A DNA stretch of 39,014 nucleotides. Origin: Catenulispora pinistramenti. Its GTDB lineage: Bacteria > Actinomycetota > Actinomycetes > Streptomycetales > Catenulisporaceae. The notes under the pieces were generated by a model that saw only the letters and a list, made by a program, of their open reading frames with translations, searched no databases and had not been told where the DNA came from. Below, in pieces: positions 15,127 to 22,692 of the stretch. Location: NCBI RefSeq assembly GCF_018274385.1, contig NZ_JAAFYZ010000086.1:1-39014 (forward strand), given 5' to 3'. Numbering within the stretch: position 1 is the first letter of the stretch; each line of letters opens with the position of its first letter. Made by a program: the position numbers and the translations under genes.

Positions 15127-15945
15127 ATGAGGACCGGCTGGGTAGAACTCGCCGCCATTCCGGCGGCGCTGTTGGTCGTGTACCTCCTGCGCACCAACGG
15201 CTGGGCCAGCAAGCACGTGCGGGCGGTCTGGAACTGGCTCAAGGCCTGGGCCAAGATGGCGCCGTTCACCACCGTGCTGTCGCTGGTGGTCGTGGTGCAC
15301 GTCTGGATGCTGGTCGGGCTGTCCCCGCGGCTGCGCAACGCGGTCCTGCTGACCCACTCCACCACGCTGGCCAACCTCAAGAAGGAGCCGCTGACGGTGC
15401 TGTTCGGCTCGGCGATGTGGACGGACGTCAACGAGCTGGTGTTCATAGCGCTGACCGCGTTCATCTACCTCGCCCCGCTGGAGCGCTGGATCGGCACCTG
15501 GCGCACGGTGCTGGCCTTCCTGGCCGGCCACATCGGGGCCACGCTCCTGATCGCGCTGTGGATCGAGGAGACCGTGGTCCTCACCCCGGAGCAGGACCGG
15601 GTCTACGCCCGCACCATCGACGTCGGCATCAGCTACGGCGCCTACGCCTGCGCCGCGCTGCTGGCCTACCGGCTGCGCTGGCCGATCCGGCTCTCGGTGT
15701 GGTCGCTGCTGCTGGCCTACCTGCTCTACCAGGCCTCGCTCAAGGACTTCGACGCGGCCGTCGACTACACCCCGCTGGGCCATCTGGTGGCCTTCGGCAT
15801 CGGGATCGCCTGCTATCCGTTGACCAGGACCCAGCGCGCGCGGGACCGAAGATCGGATCCGTGGATCAAGATCCACCGTCCGACCTCGGTGTTTCCGGCA
15901 GACGAGCCGACGTCCGATAATGAGACCACGAGCCTGGCGCGGTGA
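15127..15945 (+). CDS. Rhomboid-like integral membrane protein
   Basis: The 272-residue protein has about six to seven hydrophobic segments and resembles the actinobacterial rhomboid-like group. The segment LERWIGTWRTVLAFLAGHIGATLL corresponds to rhomboid helices 2-3 with the conserved histidine (AGHIGAT). VGISYGAYACAALLAY stands where active rhomboids have GxSG, and PLGHLVAFGIGI carries the histidine of the last core helix. The exact GxSG is absent (ISYGA), so proteolytic activity is uncertain, although one Ser and one His remain at suitable places. The cytoplasmic tail after residue 235 is basic then polar. Start is fixed by GGGAG at 15117-15121. The E1-like gene follows 57 bp later. Confidence 0.8.
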   Translation: MRTGWVELAAIPAALLVVYLLRTNGWASKHVRAVWNWLKAWAKMAPFTTVLSLVVVVHVWMLVGLSPRLRNAVLLTHSTTLANLKKEPLTVLFGSAMWTDVNELVFIALTAFIYLAPLERWIGTWRTVLAFLAGHIGATLLIALWIEETVVLTPEQDRVYARTIDVGISYGAYACAALLAYRLRWPIRLSVWSLLLAYLLYQASLKDFDAAVDYTPLGHLVAFGIGIACYPLTRTQRARDRRSDPWIKIHRPTSVFPADEPTSDNETTSLAR

Positions 15946-16002
15946 TCCCGCAGTGCCGGGCGTGTGACAACGACGTCCGCCCCGAACCGCGAGGGATGCG
16001 CC

Positions 16003-18459
16003 ATGCCCCCGACCGCTCCGAACACCGCGCCCACCGGCGCTTCGAACGCTGCTGACCCGAACGCCGCTGACCCGAACGCCGCCGCGAACGCCGCTGCCGT
16101 GACCGCCGCCGGCCTGAACCAGGATTTCGCGGCCGACCCGGCCGAGCTCGCCGCGCTGACCGAGATCCAACAGCGGGTCCTGTGGCTGGCCACCAGGATC
16201 GTCGACGCCGCCAACCACGACCGCGCCACCGGCGACGGGGTCAAGGTCGGAGGCCACCAGGCCTCCTCGGCCTCGCTGGTCACCGCGATGACCGCGCTCT
16301 ACTTCAGCTACCTGGGACCGGACGACAAGGTGTCGGTCAAGCCGCACGCCTCCCCGGTCTTCCACGCGATCCAGTACCTGCTCGGCGAGCTCGACGGCTC
16401 CTACCTCACCAAGCTGCGGGCCTTCGGCGGCCTGCAGTCCTACCCGAGCCGCACCAAGGACCCCGACCGTGTGGACTTCTCCACCGGCTCGGTCGGACTG
16501 GGCCCGGCCGCACCGCTGTTCGCCGCGGCCGCCCGCCGCTACGTCGACGCGCACTTCGGCGCCCGGGCCCGCTCCCGGTTCGTCGCGCTGCTGGGCGATG
16601 CCGAACTGGACGAGGGCAACGTCTGGGAGGCCATCGCCGACCCGGCGTGCGCGGGCCTGGGCGAGGTGATGTGGATCGTCGACTTCAACCGGCAGTCCCT
16701 GGACCGCGTGGTCCCCGGTATCCGCGAGGGCCAGCTGCGCCTGCAGTTCGAGGCCGCGGGCTGGCACGTCGTGGAGGTCAAGTACGGCCGCCGGCTGCAG
16801 GCGGTGTTCGACCGGCCGGGCGGGACGGCGCTGAAGGCGTGGATCGACGCCATGCCGAACGAGCGCTACCAGTCGCTTTTCGGCCTGACCGGCGCCGAGC
16901 TGCGGGCCCGGTTCCTGGACGGGGCCCCGGCCGACGTCGCCCCGGTGCTCTCGGTGGTCCCGGACGACGACCTGGGCGCCCTGCTCACCGACCTCGGCGG
17001 CCACGACCTGACCGCGATGCTCGACGCCTACGCCGAGTGCGACGCCGTCACCGACCGGCCGAGCGTGGTCTTCGCCTACACCGTCAAGGGCTGGGGCCTG
17101 CCGATCGCCGGCAACCCGCGCAACCACTCGGCGCTGCTGAGCACCGAGCAGATCGCGCAGCTGCGCACCGCACAGGGCCTGACCGAGGCCGCCGAGTGGG
17201 ACCGCCTCTCCCCGGACACCGCGGCCGGCCGCCTGGTCAGCGCGCGGGCTGCGCTGCTGAAGCGCCCGCAGCCCACCGCGCACCCGCCGATCCCGGTCCC
17301 GACCCAGGTCGAGACCCGCTCGCCGGCCAAGCCGACCTCGACCCAGGAGGCATTCGGCCGTCTGGTGTCCGGCCTGGCGCGCACCCCGGAGGTGGCGCGG
17401 CACCTGGTGACCACCGCCCCGGACGTGGCGACCTCGACGAACCTGGCCGGCTTCATCAACAAGTTCGGCGTGTTCGCCCCGGCCGAGGTGCAGAACTACA
17501 CCGCCGCCGACTCCCCGGTCCGCTGGACCGAGTCCCCGGCCGGCCAGCACATCGAGCTGGGCATCTCCGAGATGAACCTGTTCCTGCTGCTGGGCCAGCT
17601 GGGCCTGGCCTGGGACCTGTCGGACCAGCCGCTGCTGCCGATCGGGACCGTCTACGACCCCTTCGTCTGCCGGGGCCTGGACGCGTTCATCTACGGCACC
17701 TACTCCGGCGCGCGCTTCCTGATCGCCGGCACGCCCTCGGGCGTCACGCTGGCCCCCGAAGGCGGCGCGCACCAGTCCACGATCACCGCCTCGATCGGGC
17801 TGGAACTGCCGAACGTGGTGTTCTCCGAGCCCGCCTACACCCGCGCGCTGGACTGGGTGCTCTGCGACGCGCTGGCCCGGATGGGCCGCGGCGAGGCCGG
17901 ATCCTCGGCCTACCTGCGGCTCACGACCCGGCCGCTGGACCAGGCGCCCTTCGAGGCCGCGCTGGCCCGGGTGGGGGAGGAGCGGCTGCGCGAGCAGGTG
18001 CTGGCCGGCGGCTACCGGCTGCATGTCGCCTCGGAGCTGGAGAACGCCGGTGCGCCGGTGGTGCATCTGGCGGCTTCCGGGGCCGTGCTGCCCGAGGTGC
18101 TGGCGGCCGCGGCCGAGCTCGCCTCGGAGGGGGTCGCGGCGCACGTGGTCGACGTGACCAGCCTGGACCGGCTCTACACCGGCTGGCGCAGCTCGTTGCA
18201 GCAGGACTACCGCAGCGCTTCCGGGCCGCGCCGGCCCTCGGTGCTCAAGGAACTGTTCCCGGGGCGCGCGCCGATCGTGACGGTGCACGACGCCGCCTCG
18301 CACGCGATGGCGTGGCTGGGGTCGGCGGTCGGGGTGCCGGCGGTGCCGCTGGGCGTGGACAGCTTCGGGCAGTCCGGGGCGGTCGCGGATCTGTACGCGC
18401 AGCATGACCTGGTGCCGGGGGCGATCGTCAACGCGGCTTTGGCGGCGCTCGCGCTCTAG
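16003..18459 (+). CDS. AceE-like homodimeric thiamine-diphosphate E1 (2-oxoacid dehydrogenase/transketolase superfamily)
   Basis: The protein belongs to the transketolase superfamily and resembles the single-chain pyruvate dehydrogenase E1. The N-terminal ThDP domain has KVGGHQASSASLVTAM, the cofactor/metal motif GDAELDEGN followed about 25 residues later by VDFNRQSLD (compare GDGEMDE and the N-x-QxLD of AceE), and VFAYTVKGWGLP. A pyrimidine-binding domain begins near residue 440 (STQEAFGRLVSGLAR) with HIELGISEMNLF, where the glutamate should activate ThDP. The C-terminal domain is complete to the end. At 818 residues it is somewhat shorter than AceE. ATG 16003 has GAGGG at 15991-15995; a GTG at 15964 has none. 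The first 40 residues are low-complexity with a 15-bp duplication. No E2 or E3 gene is nearby, so the true substrate and partner are open. Confidence 0.85.
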   Translation: MPPTAPNTAPTGASNAADPNAADPNAAANAAAVTAAGLNQDFAADPAELAALTEIQQRVLWLATRIVDAANHDRATGDGVKVGGHQASSASLVTAMTALYFSYLGPDDKVSVKPHASPVFHAIQYLLGELDGSYLTKLRAFGGLQSYPSRTKDPDRVDFSTGSVGLGPAAPLFAAAARRYVDAHFGARARSRFVALLGDAELDEGNVWEAIADPACAGLGEVMWIVDFNRQSLDRVVPGIREGQLRLQFEAAGWHVVEVKYGRRLQAVFDRPGGTALKAWIDAMPNERYQSLFGLTGAELRARFLDGAPADVAPVLSVVPDDDLGALLTDLGGHDLTAMLDAYAECDAVTDRPSVVFAYTVKGWGLPIAGNPRNHSALLSTEQIAQLRTAQGLTEAAEWDRLSPDTAAGRLVSARAALLKRPQPTAHPPIPVPTQVETRSPAKPTSTQEAFGRLVSGLARTPEVARHLVTTAPDVATSTNLAGFINKFGVFAPAEVQNYTAADSPVRWTESPAGQHIELGISEMNLFLLLGQLGLAWDLSDQPLLPIGTVYDPFVCRGLDAFIYGTYSGARFLIAGTPSGVTLAPEGGAHQSTITASIGLELPNVVFSEPAYTRALDWVLCDALARMGRGEAGSSAYLRLTTRPLDQAPFEAALARVGEERLREQVLAGGYRLHVASELENAGAPVVHLAASGAVLPEVLAAAAELASEGVAAHVVDVTSLDRLYTGWRSSLQQDYRSASGPRRPSVLKELFPGRAPIVTVHDAASHAMAWLGSAVGVPAVPLGVDSFGQSGAVADLYAQHDLVPGAIVNAALAALAL
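16044..16088 (+). repeat. 15-bp in-frame duplication in the E1 N-terminus
   Basis: AACGCTGCTGACCCG (16044-16058) and AACGCCGCTGACCCG (16059-16073) are adjacent near-identical units encoding NAADP twice, followed by a degenerate third (NAAAN). They lie in the disordered N-terminal extension before the conserved domain. Confidence 0.85.
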
Positions 18460-18580
18460 GAGACTGCTGAAGATCTTGCTCGGCGCGCCGGTTTCGCCAC
18501 CTTTTACCCCGAAAAGCCGATCTGGGCAAACCGGAGCAAGTGGGGCGCGTTTTCAAGATTTTCAGAACGCTCCTAGAGCG
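18452..18580. repeat. Long imperfect inverted repeat covering the E1 stop codon
   Basis: Arms of 27 nt at 18452-18478 and 18554-18580 match at about 23 positions. The outer 11 bp (CGCTCTAGGAG against CTCCTAGAGCG) and the inner CTGAA/TTCAG and ATCTTG/CAAGAT are perfect. Pairing can continue inward through CGCGCC/GGCGCG and GGTTT/AAACC. The E1 stop TAG (18457-18459) lies inside the left arm. The 75-bp interior is visibly richer in A/T than its surroundings. This could be a strong terminator or the remnant of a small mobile element with terminal inverted repeats. Confidence 0.75.
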
Positions 18581-18618
18581 TTTCGCTTTCACGCTTTCGT
18601 CTTTGAGTTTGTGCTCGC

Positions 18619-18648
18619 GGGCCGTCGAGGGATCGTCCTCGGCGGCCC
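18619..18648. terminator. Hairpin between the E1 gene and the crotonase operon
   Basis: GGGCCGTCGAGG (18619-18630) pairs with CCTCGGCGGCCC (18637-18648) over a 6-nt loop, 12 bp with one G-U pair. It lies between the long inverted repeat and the operator of the next operon and probably blocks readthrough. Confidence 0.65.
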
Positions 18649-18680
18649 GCGGCCCTTTCGGGGGTGCGCCGCCCCGGCTA

Positions 18681-18699
18681 ATCTGACGTACCGTCAGAT
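18681..18699. promoter_or_regulatory. TetR-type operator upstream of the crotonase operon
   Basis: ATCTGACG (18681-18688) and CGTCAGAT (18692-18699) form a perfect 8-bp dyad around TAC. It abuts the GGGAG ribosome site (18700-18704) and ends 11 bp before the crotonase ATG. Dyads of the form TGACGnnnCGTCA are typical of TetR-family repressors of acyl-CoA metabolism. No TetR gene is in the window, so the regulator would be encoded elsewhere. Confidence 0.75.
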
Positions 18700-18710
18700 G
18701 GGAGCGCGCG

Positions 18711-19544
18711 ATGTTCCGGACCGAACCGGCTCTGCCGGAGCAGGAGTGGCAGCTGCGGCTTGACGTCGGCGACGACGGGGTGGCCACACTCTTATTGGAC
18801 CGCCCGGAGAAGCTGAACGCGTGGAGTTGGGAGGCTTCGCGCCAGTTGGCGCGGCTGGCGGCCCGGGTGCGGTTCGACGACCGGATCAGGGCCCTGGTGC
18901 TGCGCGGCTCCGGGCGGGCCTTCTGCGCCGGGGTGGACCTCGGCCTGCCGGAGGACCGGATCACCGGCCGCTCGGACGCCGAGCGCGCACGGAACTTCGC
19001 CGAGGGCCTGCGCTGGGTGCACGAGCAGTTCCGCGCGTTCGCGACGCTCCCGCAGCCGATCGTGGCGGCCGTGCACGGGTACTGTCTCGGCTTCGGGTTC
19101 GAGCTGGCGCTGATGTGCGACATCCGGGTGGCGGCCTCCGACGCGGTGTTCGCACTGCCGGAGGCCACGATCGGAATGGCGGTCGACGCCGGCGGCGAGA
19201 TGCGGCTGGCGCGCGAGGCCGGAAGCGGCTGGGCGAAGCTGCTGGCGCTGACCGGCCGCCGGATCGACGCGCAGACGGCGGCGCGGATCGGGGTGGTGCA
19301 GGACGTGGTCGCCCCGGACGAACTACTGCCGGCCGCCTACGCGCTGGCTCGCGAGATCGCCGCGAACGCGCCGCTGGCGGTGCAGGCGATCAAGCGCTCG
19401 GTGGACACCTTCGCGGACCGCGGGCTGACCGAGGCGATGGTGCACGCGGCGCTGCTGGCCGCGACGACGTTCGTGTCACAGGACGCGCCGGTGGGGTACG
19501 CGGCGAAGGCGGCCCGGCGGGCGGCGGAGTTCGAGGGGAAGTGA
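18711..19544 (+). CDS. Enoyl-CoA hydratase/isomerase (crotonase family)
   Basis: A 277-residue crotonase, expected to hydrate or isomerise an enoyl-CoA in the cytoplasm. The oxyanion-hole segments are GRAFCAGVDL and HGYCLGFGFELALMCD. Both glutamates used by true hydratases appear to be present, in FELALMCD and in ALPEATIGM, so hydratase activity is plausible. The C-terminal helices (ANAPLAVQAIKRSV) are standard. GGGAG at 18700-18704 precedes the ATG. It is the first gene behind the TetR-type dyad and overlaps or nearly touches the PIG-L gene, with an SDR of dienoyl-CoA-reductase type third in line, which suggests catabolism of an unsaturated acyl-CoA. Confidence 0.95.
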   Translation: MFRTEPALPEQEWQLRLDVGDDGVATLLLDRPEKLNAWSWEASRQLARLAARVRFDDRIRALVLRGSGRAFCAGVDLGLPEDRITGRSDAERARNFAEGLRWVHEQFRAFATLPQPIVAAVHGYCLGFGFELALMCDIRVAASDAVFALPEATIGMAVDAGGEMRLAREAGSGWAKLLALTGRRIDAQTAARIGVVQDVVAPDELLPAAYALAREIAANAPLAVQAIKRSVDTFADRGLTEAMVHAALLAATTFVSQDAPVGYAAKAARRAAEFEGK

Positions 19545-19606
19545 GGGGAAGTGAGGGGATTCGGAGGGAATGCAACCGTCACGCTCGCTCGCGGCGTCTT
19601 CTCGAC

Positions 19607-20476
19607 ATGTCCGCCATCGACATCGCTACAGCCGCAGCCGCAGCCGCCACCGGTACTGCCACCGCCACGACGCCCAAGACCGTCGTCGCCTTCCACGCCC
19701 ACCCCGATGACGAGGTGCTGCTCACCGGCGGCACGCTGGCGCGGCTGGCCGCCGAGGGCCACCGCACCGTGATCGTCGTGGCCTGCGACGGGGCGATGGG
19801 CGACGCCACCGAACCGGGTGCGCTGGTCCGGCTTGACGAGCTGCGGGCCAGCGCGCGGGTGCTCGGCGTGGCGCGCGTGCATCACCTCGGCTACGCCGAC
19901 AGCGGCCACGGCGCGCTGCTGTTCCCGGACCCGCCGGACCGGACGCGGTTCGTGCGGGCGTCGGTCGACGAGGCGGCGAAGCTGCTGGCCGCGGTCCTGG
20001 AAGAAGAGCACGCCGACCTGCTGCTCAGCTACGACGCCGCCGGCGGCTATGGGCACCGCGACCACGTGCACGTCCACGAGGTCGGGGCGCGCGCCGCCGA
20101 GCTGACCGGGGTGCGGGTGCTGGAGGCGACCGTGCCGCGGGAGCCGTTGGTGCGGCTCGGCAAGGCGTTGCAGGCGCTCCATATCCTGCGCCGCTACGAC
20201 TTCTCCGACGCGAGCTGGTTCGGCAGCCCCGGCGCCGAGATCACGCACCGGTACGACGTCCGGCGCTATGCCGGGGCGAAGCAGGCCGCGCTGGCCCGAC
20301 ACGGCACCCAACTCGGCAAGAACCGCGGCGGCCTGTTGTTCCGGATCCTGGTCCGCATGCCCACGCCGCTGTTCGCCGCGCTCGTCGGCCGCCGCGAGTG
20401 GTACGTCGAGCCGCGCCGGCCTCGTCCCGGTCCCGGCACCAGTTCCGATACCAGCCCCGGCAGCAGCTCTCACTGA
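19607..20476 (+). CDS. PIG-L/LmbE-family deacetylase
   Basis: PIG-L enzymes are zinc-dependent N-deacetylases acting on GlcNAc-type substrates, as in mycothiol synthesis (MshB), bacillithiol-like pathways and antibiotic sugars. The metal motif AHPDDEVLLTGG is near residue 30 and the second part, YDAAGGYGHRDHVHVHEVG, supplies the remaining His ligands. The C-terminal tail after EWYVEP is Pro/Ser-rich and disordered. The first 23 residues are an Ala/Thr-rich stretch. The start is uncertain: ATG 19607 has no ribosome site, whereas an in-frame GTG at 19541 overlaps the crotonase stop as GTGA with GAGGGG just upstream, adding 22 residues by translational coupling. Its place between two acyl-CoA enzymes is unexpected for the family. 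Confidence 0.9.
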   Translation: MSAIDIATAAAAAATGTATATTPKTVVAFHAHPDDEVLLTGGTLARLAAEGHRTVIVVACDGAMGDATEPGALVRLDELRASARVLGVARVHHLGYADSGHGALLFPDPPDRTRFVRASVDEAAKLLAAVLEEEHADLLLSYDAAGGYGHRDHVHVHEVGARAAELTGVRVLEATVPREPLVRLGKALQALHILRRYDFSDASWFGSPGAEITHRYDVRRYAGAKQAALARHGTQLGKNRGGLLFRILVRMPTPLFAALVGRREWYVEPRRPRPGPGTSSDTSPGSSSH

Positions 20477-20486
20477 AGGAGAACGC

Positions 20487-21359
20487 ATGTATCCCGGCCT
20501 GTCCGAACCGCCGCCGCCCGGCACCGCGATGCTGCCGCCGGGCACGTTCGCCGGCGTCACGGTGTTCATCACCGGCGGCGGCACCGGCCTGGGCCGGGCG
20601 ATGGCCGCGGAGTTCGCCCGCTGCGGCGCCGCCGTCGGGATCGCCAGCCGCGACGCCGGGCACCGGGAGCGGGGGGTGGCCGAGGTGCGCGCGGTCGGCG
20701 GCGGGGCGGTCGGCGTGCCCTGCGACGTGCGCGACCCCGAGGCGATCCGCGCGGCCTTCGACACCGTCGAGGGGGCGCTGGGCCCGGTGACGGTGCTGGT
20801 CAACAACGCCGCGGCCAACTTCCCCGTGGCCGCGGCCGATCTGTCGCCGAACGGCTGGCGCGCGGTCACCGACATCGTCCTGGACGGCACCTTCCTGTGC
20901 TCCCACGAACTCCACCGCCGCTGCACCGACCGCACCAGCCCCGGAGCGATCCTCAACATCCTGGCCACCCAGGCCTTCACCGGCGGCCCCGGCATGGCCC
21001 ACGCCGCCGCGGCCAAGGCCGGCGTCGGCAACCTGACCAAGTCCCTGGCCGTGGAATGGGCCCCCGACGGCATCCGGGTCAACGCCCTGGCACCGGGCCT
21101 GTTCCCGCACGAGGAGATGCGCGAGGACCTCAAAGCCCTGCGCGGCGACGCCCCGGAAGCCGTCGACGCCCGCCGCCAACCCGCCCTGCGCACCGGCCGG
21201 CGCCACGAAGTGGGCTGGGCGGCCACCTACCTCTGCTCCCCGTTCGCCTCCTTCCTCACCGGCCACACCCTGGTCATCGACGGCGGCAACCACCTGCGGC
21301 GGGACTTCGTGATGCCGCCGGTGACGCCGATCGGGGAGCAGGTGGCGCGGCGGGGATAG
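20487..21359 (+). CDS. SDR oxidoreductase, 2,4-dienoyl-CoA-reductase-like
   Basis: This is a 290-residue short-chain dehydrogenase with a Rossmann nucleotide site TGGGTGLGRAMA, ASRD at the end of strand 2 (favouring NADPH), CDVRD and LVNNAAANFP. The closest pattern is the 2,4-dienoyl-CoA reductase subgroup (FITGGGTGLGR and AAAKAGVGNLTKSLAVEW). In the normal SDR tyrosine position of YxxxK there is Ala (AAAAK), as expected for that subgroup. However the substitute tyrosine 15 residues before the lysine in mammalian DECR is Gln here (ATQAFTGG). ATG 20487 has AAGGAG at good distance, 10 bp after the PIG-L stop. With the crotonase it would handle unsaturated acyl-CoA; the catalytic acid is unclear. 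Confidence 0.9.
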   Translation: MYPGLSEPPPPGTAMLPPGTFAGVTVFITGGGTGLGRAMAAEFARCGAAVGIASRDAGHRERGVAEVRAVGGGAVGVPCDVRDPEAIRAAFDTVEGALGPVTVLVNNAAANFPVAAADLSPNGWRAVTDIVLDGTFLCSHELHRRCTDRTSPGAILNILATQAFTGGPGMAHAAAAKAGVGNLTKSLAVEWAPDGIRVNALAPGLFPHEEMREDLKALRGDAPEAVDARRQPALRTGRRHEVGWAATYLCSPFASFLTGHTLVIDGGNHLRRDFVMPPVTPIGEQVARRG

Positions 21360-21403
21360 GGGCGCGCGGGATGCTGCCCGCGGCATTCGGGCACAATGGC
21401 CGC

Positions 21404-21874
21404 ATGGAGGAGGGCGTGGGGCAGGGCATCGGCAGCGTTCCGTTGGCGCGGCTGATACCAGAGCTCACGGACGATGACGTCCGCCGGATCGTCAAGGCCG
21501 GCGCGGCGATCGACGCCGCACGGACGGATGACCGGGCGTGGGGCTGGTGGCTCGGGAGCAACACCTACAACTTCCACTTCTGCGTCAACGAGCGGCACTC
21601 GGGCGGTGATGAGTACTACCTCGAGTTCGAGGTCGGGAGGAACGGCGCCGATGCCGTCCTGGAGGTCGAGGCGAACGTGAACGTCACGTGCTGGTGCGCG
21701 AAAGACCACCAGTTCGACAGGATCGTCGAAGTCGGGCACGAATGCCAGGACACTGCCGAGCTGGCCGACGTGTTCGAGCGGACCGCGACCGAGGCCGTCG
21801 CCTGGCTCTGGGACACCCACGATCCGGTGCGGTTGCGGACCCGCGTGGGGCTGCCCAGCCGCGAGGTCTCCTAA
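21404..21874 (+). CDS. Hypothetical protein (156 aa)
   Basis: I recognise no family. The product is a soluble acidic protein of about 156 residues with no signal peptide. The core has a pattern of beta strands (WWLGSNTYNFHFCVNERH, YYLEFEVGRNGADAVLEVEANVNVTC) followed by a helix (DTAELADVFERTATEAVAWLWD), suggesting a small alpha/beta fold, and three cysteines lie between CVNERH and HECQD. Three starts are possible: ATG 21371 (AGGGG upstream), ATG 21404, and GTG 21416 preceded by GGAGG at 21406-21410. It follows the SDR closely on the same strand and may be read from the same transcript. Confidence 0.72.
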   Translation: MEEGVGQGIGSVPLARLIPELTDDDVRRIVKAGAAIDAARTDDRAWGWWLGSNTYNFHFCVNERHSGGDEYYLEFEVGRNGADAVLEVEANVNVTCWCAKDHQFDRIVEVGHECQDTAELADVFERTATEAVAWLWDTHDPVRLRTRVGLPSREVS

Positions 21875-21950
21875 AGCGCACCGCCCAACAAACCAGCTCC
21901 GCCCGGCCGCCTGGCGCGCGGTCGCGACCGCCCACCGGTAAGTTGCCGAT

Positions 21951-22688
21951 GTGCACCCACCGAGTGAGCTGGCGCCGGCCGCCCCGGACCTCGCCGCGCT
22001 GGACCGTGTCCTGTGCGACTGCCGTGCCTGCCCGCGCCTGGTGGCGTGGCGGGAGGAGGTCGGGCGGGTCAAGCGCAAGTCCTTCGCCGACCAGACGTAC
22101 TGGGCGCGGCCCATCCCCGGCTTCGGGCCGCCCGACGCGCGCCTGCTGATCGTCGGTCTCGCCCCGGCCGCGCACGGCGGCAACCGTACCGGCCGCATGT
22201 TCACGGGCGACCGCTCGGGCGACATTCTGGTCGAGGCCCTGCACAGCCTCGGCCTGGCCAACCAGCCCACCTCGGTCTCCGCCGACGACGGCCTCCAGCT
22301 GCGCGGGGTCCGCTTCACGGCGCCCGTCCACTGCGCGCCGCCCGACAACAAGCCGACCCCGGCTGAACGCGACACCTGCCGACCGTGGCTCGTCCGCGAG
22401 CTGCAACTGACTCGCCCGACGGTCCGCGCGATGGTGGTCCTCGGCGCCTTCGGCTGGCAGGCGCTGTTCCCCGCGATCGCCGCCGCCGGCACCTGGACCG
22501 TCCCGAAGCCGCGCCCGACCTTCGGCCACGGCGTCCGCGTCGAACTCCCGGCCGCCGACGACGGCCCCGCCCTCGCGATCCACGGCTGCTACCACGTCAG
22601 CCAGCAGAACACCTTCACCGGGAAGCTCACCCCGGAGATGCTGCGCGAGGTGATCGGTGCCGCCGCTGCCGAGGCCGGTTTGCGCTGA
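21951..22688 (+). CDS. Uracil-DNA glycosylase, family 5 (UdgB type)
   Basis: Family 5 uracil-DNA glycosylases excise uracil and some deaminated purines and carry a 4Fe-4S cluster. Motif 1 is VGLAPAAHGGNRTGRMFTGD, whose Ala after GLAP replaces the polar catalytic residue of other families, as is diagnostic for family 5. Motif 2 is HVSQQNTFTGKLT near the C-terminus. Cluster cysteines are visible in CDCRACPRLVAWREE near the start and in VHCAPPDNKPTPAERDTC in the middle. The length of 245 residues is usual. GTG 21951 is chosen because it precedes the conserved N-terminus; its ribosome site is weak. It converges with the membrane protein gene, leaving only 4 bp between stops. Confidence 0.95.
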   Translation: MHPPSELAPAAPDLAALDRVLCDCRACPRLVAWREEVGRVKRKSFADQTYWARPIPGFGPPDARLLIVGLAPAAHGGNRTGRMFTGDRSGDILVEALHSLGLANQPTSVSADDGLQLRGVRFTAPVHCAPPDNKPTPAERDTCRPWLVRELQLTRPTVRAMVVLGAFGWQALFPAIAAAGTWTVPKPRPTFGHGVRVELPAADDGPALAIHGCYHVSQQNTFTGKLTPEMLREVIGAAAAEAGLR

Positions 22689-22692
22689 TTCC

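Noticed and set aside
15061..18405. 1114-residue open frame on the minus strand opposite the rhomboid-like and E1 genes
   Set aside because: It spans two real genes and their gap, has shadow-type composition and no ribosome site or recognisable domain.
18821..19540. Upstream extension of the PIG-L reading frame
   Set aside because: It overlaps the crotonase gene in another frame with shadow composition; only the GTG at 19541 is worth considering.
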